Assembly (NCBI GenBank): GCA_023230565.1
Contig: JALNXD010000001.1
Coordinates: 186,001-250,000, forward strand
Origin: Syntrophales bacterium
GTDB lineage: Bacteria; Desulfobacterota; Syntrophia; Syntrophales; UBA2210
Direction: 5' to 3'
Length of the DNA: 64,000 bases
Part shown: piece by piece, positions 17,051-26,375 of the stretch
Layout: the number at the start of each line of letters is the position of its first letter
How positions within the stretch are numbered: the stretch's first letter is position 1
Translations under genes and position numbers: made by a program
Notes under the pieces: model-generated
Told to the model about the DNA's origin: nothing
The model's database searches: none
Seen by the model: the letters and a program-made list of their open reading frames with translations, nothing else

Positions 17051-18185
17051 AAGAAATGACATTCTAAAAAATGCCAGACGAATTCTAGTAAAGATCGGCA
17101 GTGGCGTTCTTACGACACCCGATGGAATCGACCGCGGAATTATTAAAAATCTGGTTGACGAAATTGCCGATCTTGCTTCGAAAGGCCTTAGCTTTGTTAT
17201 GGTATCTTCAGGTGCGATTGCCTCCGGAAGAAGCAGAATAGGGTTTAAAGGCAAGTTTCAAAGCCTCCCTCAGAAGCAAGCAGCGGCAGCTATTGGACAG
17301 GGAAACCTGATGGAAATATATTCAAAATCATTCGGAAGACATGAACTTATCGTAGCCCAGATATTACTCACGATGAGTGATCTCACAAACCGTCAGAGAT
17401 ACCTGAATACTCGAAATACCCTGGGTACTCTCATGGATTGGAAGGTTATCCCCATAATAAATGAAAATGATACAGTGTCGGTTGATGAGATTAAATTCGG
17501 AGATAATGATACACTGGCTTCAATGATGGCTAATATCATGGAAGCGAATCTTCTCATCAATCTTACCAATACGGAGGGACTTTACGATCGAAATCCACAT
17601 TCGGATTCTTCAGACGCAAAATTAATTCCGATAGTGAGAGAAATTACGGAAGAAATAGAAGCAGCCGCCTCTTCCGAGGCTGATCCAGTAGGTATGGGCG
17701 GAATGAAAAGCAAAATCATGGCCGCCCGCAAAGTTACCGCTTTTGGAATTCCCTGCATAATAGCCCCGGGCAAAAAAAAAGGCATCCTTCACGACATATT
17801 CAATGGAAAAGAGACAGGCACCCTTTTTTTACCTTCTGAAGAACATATGAAGAGTAAAAAATACTGGATCGCTTTCACATTACGTTCAAGAGGAAAACTG
17901 TACCTTGATGAAGGAGCGGTCGAGGCAATTATCGGCAAAGGGAAAAGCCTGCTCCCTTCGGGTATTATCCGCACGGAGGGTCAGTTTTCGATAGGTGACC
18001 CGGTTACCTGTGTAGATGTGAAAGGAAATAGTATCGCCAAAGGATTGGTCAATTACTCTTCTGCCGATATTAATAGAATTAAAGGTTTGAGGACAACTCG
18101 CATTGAACAGGTTCTTGGAAGCAAGCCGTACGATGAAATAATTCACCGTGACAATATGGCAGTAACAAACAGGACAAAGAAATAG
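17040..18185 (+). CDS. proB: Glutamate 5-kinase
   Basis: 381 residues. An amino-acid kinase domain (KIGSGVLTTPDG, MVSSGAIASGR, ENDTVSVDEIKFGDND) is followed by a C-terminal PUA domain from about residue 280 (RGKLYLDEGAVEAI). It phosphorylates glutamate, the first step of proline synthesis; proA lies at 42559 in this window instead of next to it. The start at 17040 lies inside the end of obgE. An alternative start has not been needed because the family sequence begins at about residue 8. Confidence 0.95.
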   Translation: MAIERNDILKNARRILVKIGSGVLTTPDGIDRGIIKNLVDEIADLASKGLSFVMVSSGAIASGRSRIGFKGKFQSLPQKQAAAAIGQGNLMEIYSKSFGRHELIVAQILLTMSDLTNRQRYLNTRNTLGTLMDWKVIPIINENDTVSVDEIKFGDNDTLASMMANIMEANLLINLTNTEGLYDRNPHSDSSDAKLIPIVREITEEIEAAASSEADPVGMGGMKSKIMAARKVTAFGIPCIIAPGKKKGILHDIFNGKETGTLFLPSEEHMKSKKYWIAFTLRSRGKLYLDEGAVEAIIGKGKSLLPSGIIRTEGQFSIGDPVTCVDVKGNSIAKGLVNYSSADINRIKGLRTTRIEQVLGSKPYDEIIHRDNMAVTNRTKK

Positions 18186-18278
18186 CAGATTTGTTTTTTT
18201 AATGAGCACTTTCAAGAAGCACGATTGAATGCTCCGTCTGCGGAGTATGATTCCAGACCATATGTTACCGGCTCAAAA

Positions 18279-18866
18279 TTACCAGAAGGATCGGGGATCA
18301 ATTGTATTCTCTTTGCCGATATTAATCCCTTCCATCAACAGGAAAGTCCTCTTTTGATGAATCCCTCCTCCGAAATTTCCAAGATGACCATTAGATCTTA
18401 CGACTCGGTGGCACGGGAGGACAATCGGAAATGGGTTCTTCGCGAGGGCACTTCCCACCGCTCTCGCAGCGCGAGGAGCTCCTATTTTCTCAGCAAGCCT
18501 TCCATAGGAGGTAACTTTCCCCCTTGGTATCTCAAAGGCTTTTTGCAGAACCCGTTTTTGAAAAGTATAACAGCGCTCCCAGTCAAGAAACTCTGTCAAA
18601 AAAGCAGCTTCTTGCCCGTTTAAAAACAATCTCAAATCATTTTCATAAAAATCAAAATAAGAACAGGTATCTTCCCGCAGATCAGGATATGCGGTTTTCA
18701 TTTTCTCCATGCAATATTCCTTTTCAGGAAGCATAATTTCTATTATTCGCGGGTTATCATCTTTGCGCGTCCAGAAAAATATCAGTTCACCGAAAACGGG
18801 CGAAGGGATTTTCCTGTAGAAGACAGATGTACAGTTTTTGCGGTTATTGCTGTTCTTTATCATCAT
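18279..18866 (-). CDS. ogt: Methylated-DNA--protein-cysteine methyltransferase
   Basis: 195 residues with the acceptor motif PCHRV (LPCHRVVRSNG) near residue 160 and the DNA-binding segment IPRGKVTSYGRLAEKIG near 125-141. It repairs O6-alkylguanine by irreversible transfer to the cysteine. GGAG with suitable spacing precedes the ATG at 18866; an in-frame start at 18929 is not supported. After the active site the family's LxGFxGG appears as LGNFGGG. The N-terminal half is poorly conserved, as usual. Confidence 0.9.
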   Translation of the reverse strand: MMIKNSNNRKNCTSVFYRKIPSPVFGELIFFWTRKDDNPRIIEIMLPEKEYCMEKMKTAYPDLREDTCSYFDFYENDLRLFLNGQEAAFLTEFLDWERCYTFQKRVLQKAFEIPRGKVTSYGRLAEKIGAPRAARAVGSALAKNPFPIVLPCHRVVRSNGHLGNFGGGIHQKRTFLLMEGINIGKENTIDPRSFW

Positions 18867-19038
18867 TTTATCTCCTTTGCTCCTGTCTTCACTCACGCAA
18901 GTACCTGGATACACAGAATAGCCCGGCATTCCCGCTTTTTATCTTCGTAAAAAAATTTTTACTCAAATGATTCTTTTTGACAGTCCTCGTTTTTTCTTAT
19001 ACCCTTAATCCCATTTAGAAGGAACTAGAAACCTGAAA

Positions 19039-19695
19039 ATGAAAAAATTTAAAAATAAAATTCTCGAAAGCCGCATTTCAGTTACACTTATATATCTGAT
19101 TCTTCATCTTTATGCAAAAACTCTCACCTTTGACATCAAAGGGAAAGAGAAAATCCTTGCCCACATCACTCGTGGAGGAAGAATAGTTATCTGCTCCTGG
19201 CACCAGCGTTTTTTCGGCGGACTTTATCTTCCCAGAAATTTGAACCGTCCTCTTGCAATTATGATATCACAAAGCAGTGATGGCAGCTTTGTAGCAGGGA
19301 TAGCGCAACGCATAGGATGGATTACAGCACGTGGTTCCAGTTCCCGGGGCGGACGTGAAGCATTGCGCGAAATGGTCAGACATGTGAAAAAATACGGTAT
19401 CGGAGGTCATATTGCCGATGGCCCTACAGGCCCCCCCTGCATTATCAAACCCGGCATCGTCTTCCTTGCCAAGCTTGCGGGCGCCGCCATATGCCCTGCG
19501 TATATACATTACAGTAATCCCTGGGTTTTCAACAGCTGGGACAAATTTATGATTCCAAAGCCTTTTAGTCGAGTGCTCCTTCAATTTGGCTGTCTGGAAC
19601 ATATTCCGAAAAGACCTTCATCTGAAGATTTGGAAGCGGTCCGTCTTCATATAGAAAGAAAAATGATTGAAGAATACGGCACGCCGGGGAATTGA
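19039..19695 (+). CDS. DUF374 lysophospholipid acyltransferase-family protein
   Basis: 218 residues. An N-terminal hydrophobic segment (about 13-30) is followed by CSWHQRFFGG near residue 53, then SQSSDGSFVAGIAQRIGW and GHIADGPTGPPCIIKPG, the typical DUF374 blocks. The family is related to LpxL/PlsC-type acyltransferases and is thought to act on lipid A or phospholipids at the inner membrane. It stands alone and converges with the carbonic anhydrase-like gene. Confidence 0.85.
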   Translation: MKKFKNKILESRISVTLIYLILHLYAKTLTFDIKGKEKILAHITRGGRIVICSWHQRFFGGLYLPRNLNRPLAIMISQSSDGSFVAGIAQRIGWITARGSSSRGGREALREMVRHVKKYGIGGHIADGPTGPPCIIKPGIVFLAKLAGAAICPAYIHYSNPWVFNSWDKFMIPKPFSRVLLQFGCLEHIPKRPSSEDLEAVRLHIERKMIEEYGTPGN

Positions 19696-19714
19696 TGTTC
19701 CTGAGAACTTGACC

Positions 19715-20236
19715 CTAGATTCGCTTAAGCGTTTCCCTGTATTGTCTTGCAAGATCCTGATAAAGTTGCACTCCTTCTGCAGCGTGCCTGATCTGTTCAT
19801 CCGATGCGTTACGTAGAATTTTCGCTGGATTGCCTCCTGCGATCATGCCCGCGGGAACCCTCATCCCCTTTTTGAGCACCGACCCTGCTGCGACAAAAGC
19901 ATCTTCTTCGCAAATCACATTGAAAAGAAGTATTGCCCCCATTCCTATTACAGCGCGCGGCGCAATATGCACATCATGAAGTATTACCGAGTGGCCTATT
20001 ATGGCATTTTCTTCTATGATCACGCTTGAGCCGGGGCTTACATGAATAACAACATTATCCTGGAGGCTTATCCCATCTTTCAGGAATACTGGACCAAAAT
20101 CTCCCCGGATAATTGCACCGGGGCCTATAAAACAGTTTTCTCCTATTGAAATTTCTCCTATTAAGACTGCATCAGGGTGGACAAACGTGGTATTAGAGAT
20201 TCCGGGTATCTTTCCATTTAATTCGTAAATCGGCAT
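19715..20236 (-). CDS. Gamma-carbonic anhydrase-like hexapeptide-repeat protein
   Basis: 173 residues built from left-handed beta-helix repeats such as IGENCFIGPGAIIRGDFGPV. The His ligands of gamma-carbonic anhydrases appear as VVIHVSPG, GHSVILHDVHI. Members reversibly hydrate CO2 or act as zinc-binding scaffold proteins (YrdA/PaaY type). It lies 18 bases after the polyprenyl synthase on the same strand and is probably cotranscribed with it. Confidence 0.87.
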   Translation of the reverse strand: MPIYELNGKIPGISNTTFVHPDAVLIGEISIGENCFIGPGAIIRGDFGPVFLKDGISLQDNVVIHVSPGSSVIIEENAIIGHSVILHDVHIAPRAVIGMGAILLFNVICEEDAFVAAGSVLKKGMRVPAGMIAGGNPAKILRNASDEQIRHAAEGVQLYQDLARQYRETLKRI

Positions 20237-20254
20237 ATTTAATTTCTGAATAAC

Positions 20255-21229
20255 CTAATTATTTCTATTCAATACATAGTCCGCTATTGAAAGAAGATAT
20301 TTACGTGCTGAGGAATCCGGGAAACTTTTTATCAAGGCCTTTGCTTCTCCTATATATTGAGCTGCTTTCCCCAGAGCGTACTCAATCCCTCCATAATTTT
20401 TTATAAAATCTATTATTGTTAATATATCCTCATCCTCTGCAGACTTATGTTTTATAATTTTTATTACAGCTTCTTTTTCCGCCAGCGAACCTTTTTTAAG
20501 AGCCCATATAAGGGGAAGTGTCATTTTACCTTCCCTGAGATCCATACCTATATTTTTTCCAAACTCCTCCTTCACTCCCACATAGTCGAGCGTGTCATCA
20601 GTCACCTGAAAGCTTACTCCAATTTTCAATCCAATCGAGGAAAGCGTACGTATTGATTCCTGGGGTTGCCCTGCGAGAGCTGCCCCCAGCGCGCATGATG
20701 CCGACATAAGAATAGCCGTCTTTTTTTCTATAATTGATAAATATTCCTGTTCTGTTATTTCTGCATCACCACTCTTTATGAATTGTATTGTTTCTCCTTC
20801 AACCATTGTGGTGGTAGCGGATGAAATTATTCTCTGTACAACAGGATCACCATCTTCCGTAAGAAGCCTGAACGCAGTCGCGTAGAGATAATCACCTACA
20901 AGAATGCTGGCTGTATTGCCCCATAATTTATTTGCAGCCGCCCTTCCCCTTCTTATATTTGCATGATCTATGACATCGTCATGCAGAAGTGATGCTGTAT
21001 GAATAAATTCTATAACCGCAGCGAGAACGTGGCGCCTCTCTTCGCAATACTTGAAGAGATCAGAGCTTATCAAAAGCAGCAGTGGTCTTAATCTTTTACC
21101 GCCGCTTGCAATTATGTGACTTGAAATTTGCGGTATCAGCTTGACATAGGAATTTTGCTCTTTATCAAGAAATTCCTCCACAAGCTTGAGGTCTTTTTCG
21201 TAAGTCAGTATGATATCTTCTATTTGCAT
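20255..21229 (-). CDS. Polyprenyl diphosphate synthase (octaprenyl/heptaprenyl type)
   Basis: 324 residues. The first aspartate-rich motif is HDDVIDHA near residue 84 and the second is VTDDTLDYVG near 210; SGGKRLRP near 42 contacts IPP. These enzymes chain isopentenyl diphosphate units for the side chain of quinones. The bases before the first motif (IEFIHTASLLHDD) suggest a long-chain product, but chain length cannot be read with certainty. Confidence 0.92.
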   Translation of the reverse strand: MQIEDIILTYEKDLKLVEEFLDKEQNSYVKLIPQISSHIIASGGKRLRPLLLLISSDLFKYCEERRHVLAAVIEFIHTASLLHDDVIDHANIRRGRAAANKLWGNTASILVGDYLYATAFRLLTEDGDPVVQRIISSATTTMVEGETIQFIKSGDAEITEQEYLSIIEKKTAILMSASCALGAALAGQPQESIRTLSSIGLKIGVSFQVTDDTLDYVGVKEEFGKNIGMDLREGKMTLPLIWALKKGSLAEKEAVIKIIKHKSAEDEDILTIIDFIKNYGGIEYALGKAAQYIGEAKALIKSFPDSSARKYLLSIADYVLNRNN

Positions 21230-21309
21230 AAAAATCCCCTACACACCATCTGGGACCATATATTTCAAAGATTTTAAAATGTCAAAGCATTTCCTGACCT
21301 TTGATTAAT

Positions 21310-21990
21310 TTACATATTTGCCGCCGGATGTATCAATTTGGGCTGGATAATTTCAGGAGTATCATTGCGAGGGGAATTGACCAGTTTGGAAACTTCAAAA
21401 ACTTCCATTTCACATGACTCATAGGGCTTTAATAAATTAAATGGTTCTTCATAGGATGGCTGTTCAGTGTGAAGCCATATATTCTGATCTTTTCCGGCAA
21501 TTATGGCAGGCATACGATTATGGATCCGGGATGTAAGCTCATTGGCTTCTGTCGTAATAATAGCACAGGCAGGAAGCTCTTTTCCTTCATCTGTGCAAAA
21601 AGACTCGTACAGTGCAGCAAAACCGAATGGCAACCTGGACTTTAACCTTATGAAATAAGGTATTTTCTGGTTGCCATGTACTCGCCACTCAAAATACCCG
21701 TTTGCCAAAACGAGACAGCGGCGCCTCTTAAAGGCACAATGGAAACTGGGTTTTAACCTCAGGCTTTCTGCACGCGCATTGATTATAGGTTTAAACACAT
21801 TTTTTTGCCTTGACCATATAAATCCCCATCGCAGTGGAACGAAACGCTTTCTGTCAGAAAAAATAACCGCCGCAATTATGCTTCCGGGTGCAATATTATA
21901 GCTCTTCCTGTTATTGAATCCCTCTGTATCTATATTAAATTCTTTACCTATTTCTTCAAGATCGCTAAATAATGCAAACCGGCCACACAT
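21310..21990 (-). CDS. SOS response-associated peptidase (SRAP, YedK/HMCES family)
   Basis: 226 residues. Cys2 in MCGRFALF forms the thiazolidine cross-link with abasic sites in single-stranded DNA. NARAES, ANGYFEW and HNRMPAI carry the other conserved Asn, Glu and His residues of the active site. All key residues are present. It protects abasic sites in ssDNA. Single gene with its own upstream region. Confidence 0.93.
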   Translation of the reverse strand: MCGRFALFSDLEEIGKEFNIDTEGFNNRKSYNIAPGSIIAAVIFSDRKRFVPLRWGFIWSRQKNVFKPIINARAESLRLKPSFHCAFKRRRCLVLANGYFEWRVHGNQKIPYFIRLKSRLPFGFAALYESFCTDEGKELPACAIITTEANELTSRIHNRMPAIIAGKDQNIWLHTEQPSYEEPFNLLKPYESCEMEVFEVSKLVNSPRNDTPEIIQPKLIHPAANM

Positions 21991-22194
21991 ATCTTCTTCC
22001 TTGCTCTGATATTTCTTACAAAAATCATACTATAAAAAGTTTATAACGCAATATAATTATTTAATTATCAGCCATATAAATCTGTGGTACCCTGTAGATT
22101 CCCGATGCTCCATCCATAGAGAACATGCTATTTTTTTTAATTACTTCTTGATTAATAATTTTTTTTACAAGAAAATACCCTCAAAAGACCAAGA
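21991..22194. other. Non-coding region upstream of repeat copy C
   Basis: AT-rich stretch that must hold the SRAP promoter (minus) and probably that of the uspA gene (plus). No gene or strong hairpin was seen. A repeat element occupies the following 160 bases. Confidence 0.5.
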
Positions 22195-22355
22195 TGATGG
22201 AATCGCTGAAAGCCAAATAAATTTACGAGATGGTTTCGTAAGAAAGCTTCTTGTGCCTGCTGAACGACCGCGCGAATGCTGATGAATGAGGCTTACATAG
22301 GCGCACTCGCAATAGCATGAAGTGAAGCGCAATGAATACGTTTTGCGAAGCCATT
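22195..22355 (+). repeat. TIR element, copy C (upstream of uspA), the most diverged
   Basis: The left end TGATGGAATCGCTGAAAGCC (22195-22214) matches the left end of copy D in most positions. The right end TTTTGCGAAGCCATTA (22341-22356) resembles copies A and B. The interior shares a segment like GGTTTCGTAAGAAAGCTTC. It ends about 25 bases before the uspA start. Confidence 0.6.
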
Positions 22356-22381
22356 ATGCTTGACGATAAGGAGTGTCTCCA

Positions 22382-22816
22382 ATGTTTGCAAAAATTCTCT
22401 TTCCCACTGATTTTTCTGAATTATCGGAAAAAGCCCTGTCGTATATTGTTAAATTGAAAGATGCAGGCACGGAAGAAGTAATTCTACTTCACGTTATTGA
22501 TACCGGCAATCTTGATGCGTTGATTCGCTATTCGCCGCTCAATCTCATGGATGCACGAAATGAAGCGAGAGATAAGGCAATGCAAAAAATGGCCACTTTC
22601 GCCGATTTCCTTCAAAAAAAGGGCCTGAAAGTGAAGATCAGAATCGAAGAAGGGACGCCTTTCGACATTATTTTGAAAGTTGAAAATGAAGAAAGAGTAT
22701 CAAATATTGTGATGAGTTCCCATGGCATGAGCAATATAAAAGAGATGCTTCTGGGATCAGTTTCAGAACAGGTGATCAGAAATTCCAAGACTCCGATAAT
22801 AATAATTAAACGTTAA
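22382..22816 (+). CDS. Universal stress protein UspA family
   Basis: 144 residues with a UspA fold. The start KILFPTDFSELSEKAL and the C-terminal SSHGMSNIKEMLLGSVSEQV contain the ATP-binding G-2x-G-9x-G(S/T)-like pattern in altered form (SHGMSNIKEMLLGSVS). AAGGAG eight bases before the ATG at 22382 decides this start over a GTG at 22373. It lies just upstream of the AOR-alcohol dehydrogenase fusion, 55 bases away, and may be cotranscribed. Confidence 0.9.
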   Translation: MFAKILFPTDFSELSEKALSYIVKLKDAGTEEVILLHVIDTGNLDALIRYSPLNLMDARNEARDKAMQKMATFADFLQKKGLKVKIRIEEGTPFDIILKVENEERVSNIVMSSHGMSNIKEMLLGSVSEQVIRNSKTPIIIIKR

Positions 22817-22870
22817 ATTCTCTTTCATTCCGGGAAATGAATCTACGGTCTTAAAGGAGGGATTACTACT

Positions 22871-25720
22871 TTGAAGATTTTGCGCGTTGATTTATCACAA
22901 CCAAAGGCAGTTATGGAAAATTTGCCCGAAGACTGGAAACTGATCGGCGGCAGAGGATTGATTGCAAAAATAATGAACAAAGAAGTGCCACCCGAAGCTG
23001 ACCCGATGGGACCGGAAAATAAATTGATTATAGCAGCGGGACCGCTGGCGGGCACAATGGCACCTCAACTCGGCCGGATATCCCTTGGTTGTAAAAGCCC
23101 TCTTACCATGGGAATTAAAAAATCGAATGTCGGAGGTCCTTCGGCCCAGAAACTGGATAAAATGGGGATACGAGCGGTTATTATCGAGGGAGCTGCTCCG
23201 GCAGGCATATGGTATATTCTTAAGATTGCAAAAGAAGGCGCTTCTCTGGAGAATGCTGATGAATATTCGGGAATGAAGAATTATGAACTTGCAGACGCGC
23301 TTTACAAACGTTTCGGCAATAAAGTCACTTTAATTACTATAGGTATCGCCGGCGAGAGAAAGTACAAAGGTGCATCAATTTCCTTGGGGGATATATATGG
23401 TGACCCGTCGCGATGCGCAGGCAGGGGAGGCGTAGGCGCCGTTATGGGATCCAAGGGACTCAAGGCTATTGTTATTGATGCTGAAGGCACAGGACAGGTC
23501 CCTCTAGCTGATCCTTCGCGTTTCAGAGAAGTTACCAGGAATTGGGTTAAAGTGATTAAAAAAGATGTAAGCTGCGGACTTTTTCATACTTTCGGAACGC
23601 CTCTCGCAGTCTCAAATCTCAGCATGGTTGGAAGTATGCCTGCCAAAGGGAATACATCGGGAAGGCATGAGGATTTCAGAAAAGTGAGCGGTGATGCGAT
23701 AAAAAATAATATTTGGGAACGCGGCGGAAAAATGCATGGCTGTATGCCCGGGTGCGTTGTTCAGTGTTCAATTATCTACAACGGAGCTGACGGAAAGCGG
23801 CTCTGCTCAGCCCTTGAATACGAAGCTATAGGACTTTTAGGTACCAATCTCGACATTATGGATCTCGATGCTATAGCCAGGCTCAAATTTCTCTGCGATG
23901 ATATTGGTCTTGATCTTATAGAAATGGGCGGGTCCCTTGCCGTTGCAATGACAGGCGGCACACTTGCCATGGGGGATGCTGAAGGGGCGATAAATCTCAT
24001 TAAAGAAATAGAGAAGGGCACCGAATTCGGTGCCGTTTTGGGAAACGGTGCTCTTGCAACGGCGAAGGAACTGTCAGTGAAGAGAGTTCCCGTTTTCAAA
24101 GGCCAGGCGATCCCCGCCCACGACGGAAGGGCTGCGAAAGGCATCGGCGTTACATATGCCACCAGTCCTATGGGGGCCGATCATAATGCAGGACTCACCT
24201 ATAAAATTCCAGGAGCAAAAAAGGGCCAGATTGAAAATTCTCTTGCCTTTCAGATACGGGCGGCCACCTGCGATACAATAGGGTACTGCCTGAATTCCGT
24301 ACCTGGCGGGCAAATATCGATCTATGAGTTTTTCGCCGATCTCCTCAATGCACGCTATGGGATGAATCTCGCGGTGGAAGATCTTGTGGAAATTGGAAAG
24401 CAGACCCTTAAAGATGAAAATGTATTCAACAATAAGGCTGAATTCAGCAAGATTTGGGAATCCTGCCCTGATTTCTACCGGACAGAGCCTCTGCCTCCCA
24501 CCAACAGGGTTTTCGATGTGGAGGAAAATGAAATCAAAGATATATGGAATAGAATCGATTCATATAAAGAGCAAAAGAAACATTTTGAAGTAAGAATTCC
24601 CCATCTTCCTCACATGATAATCGGAGAAGGGGTTTTTTCAAAACTCGGCGGCGAGGCAAGAAAGCTGAAAATTACAAATGCCCTCTTCATTTGCGATCCT
24701 GTAATGAAGAACATTGGCCGCGCGGACGAAGCAATACATACGCTTAAAAAAAGCGGAATAACGACTATTCTCTTTACTGAAATAGAGCCTGATCCCCCCA
24801 TATGGGAAATTGAAAATCTAGGTGAGATATACAGAAAGGAAGCCTGTGACGGCATTATCGCCATGGGTGGAGGGAGCTCGATGGATGCCGCGAAAGCTCT
24901 CGCAGTGCGGGTAACCCATCCGGGCCACATGTCCGAATACGAAAGTCTCGCCGGAGGTACAGGAAAAATAAAAGATATCCTGCCGCCTGTCATCTGCATA
25001 CCGACTACATCGGGAACAGGAAGTGAGGCAAATACATATTCTGTGATCACTGATACCGAGCGAGGGATAAAATTCATCATTATGAGCGAAATTCTTGTTC
25101 CGAAGACAGCCATTATAGATCCGGATGTGACAAAAACAATGCCGCCCGGCCTTACAGCCGAAACAGGGATTGATGCGTTGGCCCATTGTATAGAGGGATT
25201 TGTAGGAACCTTATTGCCTTACCATCCATATTATTCGACTCTGGCCTATTATGGAATTAAATTGATCGGCTCAAGCCTCCCCAGGGCTTACCATAATCCA
25301 GAAGATCTCAGGGCACGAACCGATATGGCAATGGCGGCTGTTTACGGTGGCGCAGCTTTTACAAAGGGACTGGGCATCGGGCATACCCTTGGACATGTGA
25401 TAGGCGCCAGGTATCATATATCGCATGGAAAGTCGATTGCTCCCGGGTTACTTTGCTTTGCCAGGGTAAATGAAAAGGCGTGCAAAAGTGATTTCGACGA
25501 TCTGGCCTGGACCCTGAATAGATCAAATAGCCTGGAAGAAGGTCTCAGGAAATTATATGAAGAAGTAGGAATGCCCACCCGCTTCAGTGATCTGGGCATT
25601 CCCGAAAAAGACTTGCCCCGGATCGCGTTTGAAGCATCAAAAGACGTGGTGAATATTGCTGGCAATCCAGTGCCGTTAGAAGAAAAGAATTTTTTGTCAC
25701 TGCTTGAAGAATTCTATTAA
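22871..25720 (+). CDS. Fusion: tungsten/molybdenum aldehyde:ferredoxin oxidoreductase + iron-containing alcohol dehydrogenase
   Basis: 949 residues in one unbroken frame. Residues 1 to about 565 are an AOR-family enzyme: KILRVDLSQ and AAGPLAGTMAPQLGR at the start, GGVGAVMGSKGLKAI in the cofactor region, and cluster cysteines C291, C295, C299 plus C467/C473 (CDTIGYC). Residues about 570 to 949 are a complete iron alcohol dehydrogenase with NAD site GGGSSMD, PTTSGTGSEAN, and metal ligands D768, H772, H838 and H852 at family spacing. AOR interconverts carboxylic acids and aldehydes with ferredoxin; the second domain interconverts aldehyde and alcohol with NAD(P)H. Together they could turn an acid into an alcohol or the reverse. 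The start is TTG with AAAGGAGG nine bases upstream. UspA genes flank it on both sides. Confidence 0.93.
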   Translation: MKILRVDLSQPKAVMENLPEDWKLIGGRGLIAKIMNKEVPPEADPMGPENKLIIAAGPLAGTMAPQLGRISLGCKSPLTMGIKKSNVGGPSAQKLDKMGIRAVIIEGAAPAGIWYILKIAKEGASLENADEYSGMKNYELADALYKRFGNKVTLITIGIAGERKYKGASISLGDIYGDPSRCAGRGGVGAVMGSKGLKAIVIDAEGTGQVPLADPSRFREVTRNWVKVIKKDVSCGLFHTFGTPLAVSNLSMVGSMPAKGNTSGRHEDFRKVSGDAIKNNIWERGGKMHGCMPGCVVQCSIIYNGADGKRLCSALEYEAIGLLGTNLDIMDLDAIARLKFLCDDIGLDLIEMGGSLAVAMTGGTLAMGDAEGAINLIKEIEKGTEFGAVLGNGALATAKELSVKRVPVFKGQAIPAHDGRAAKGIGVTYATSPMGADHNAGLTYKIPGAKKGQIENSLAFQIRAATCDTIGYCLNSVPGGQISIYEFFADLLNARYGMNLAVEDLVEIGKQTLKDENVFNNKAEFSKIWESCPDFYRTEPLPPTNRVFDVEENEIKDIWNRIDSYKEQKKHFEVRIPHLPHMIIGEGVFSKLGGEARKLKITNALFICDPVMKNIGRADEAIHTLKKSGITTILFTEIEPDPPIWEIENLGEIYRKEACDGIIAMGGGSSMDAAKALAVRVTHPGHMSEYESLAGGTGKIKDILPPVICIPTTSGTGSEANTYSVITDTERGIKFIIMSEILVPKTAIIDPDVTKTMPPGLTAETGIDALAHCIEGFVGTLLPYHPYYSTLAYYGIKLIGSSLPRAYHNPEDLRARTDMAMAAVYGGAAFTKGLGIGHTLGHVIGARYHISHGKSIAPGLLCFARVNEKACKSDFDDLAWTLNRSNSLEEGLRKLYEEVGMPTRFSDLGIPEKDLPRIAFEASKDVVNIAGNPVPLEEKNFLSLLEEFY

Positions 25721-25821
25721 AATAATCTGATAGTTGTATGGTATATTTCGACAGGAGATCTTGCACACACTTTCTCAATGACTGCAGGTCGATCCTGTCG
25801 TACAAGTAATAATATTAAATT

Positions 25822-26337
25822 CTAAATAGTATGAAAGCTGATGTCGGTTTCACCTTTTGGAAGCGGTATAATGAAAACAGGTTTTCGCGTTCTTCTCAAC
25901 ACCCGTTCGGCAACACTTCCCAGAAATGTATGCATAACTGCGCCCTTGCTATGGGTTCCCATTACAATTACATCACAATTATTTTCATCGGCGACTCTCA
26001 GTATAACTTCTGCAGGATATCCCTCCTCAACCAGAATATTACCCTCGCGGACAGCGGATTCGGGATAATCGGCCAATTCTTTTTCTTTAATAATCTTCCA
26101 CCGCTCCCGTATCGTCTCAGCGGCTTTTTTCATGTTTTCCTCAAGGTATTTATTTTTATTATCTTTTACATAAAGATCCATCCAGATTTGAGCATTCTGA
26201 GGTAACGGCTCAATCACATGGAGTGTGACAACTTCCGCTTCATGTTTTTGCGCCGTATTGATTGCATAGCGAAAGGCATACGCTGAATTTTTCGAAAGAT
26301 CCGTTGCATAAAGAATTTTTTTTATTCTTGGTATCAT
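25822..26337 (-). CDS. Universal stress protein UspA family
   Basis: 171 residues. KKILYATDLSKNSAYAFRYA opens the Usp domain, and MGTHSKGAVMHTFLGSVAER near residues 128-147 gives the ATP-binding motif G-2x-G-9x-G(S). The motif is more complete here than in the copy at 22382. A run of G before the ATG at 26337 serves as ribosome binding site; an in-frame start at 26580 lies inside rimO and is not credible. It converges on the AOR fusion. Confidence 0.9.
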   Translation of the reverse strand: MIPRIKKILYATDLSKNSAYAFRYAINTAQKHEAEVVTLHVIEPLPQNAQIWMDLYVKDNKNKYLEENMKKAAETIRERWKIIKEKELADYPESAVREGNILVEEGYPAEVILRVADENNCDVIVMGTHSKGAVMHTFLGSVAERVLRRTRKPVFIIPLPKGETDISFHTI

Positions 26338-26375
26338 TTTATTTCCCCCCTTTTTATTGTAATGAGGCTCACCTC

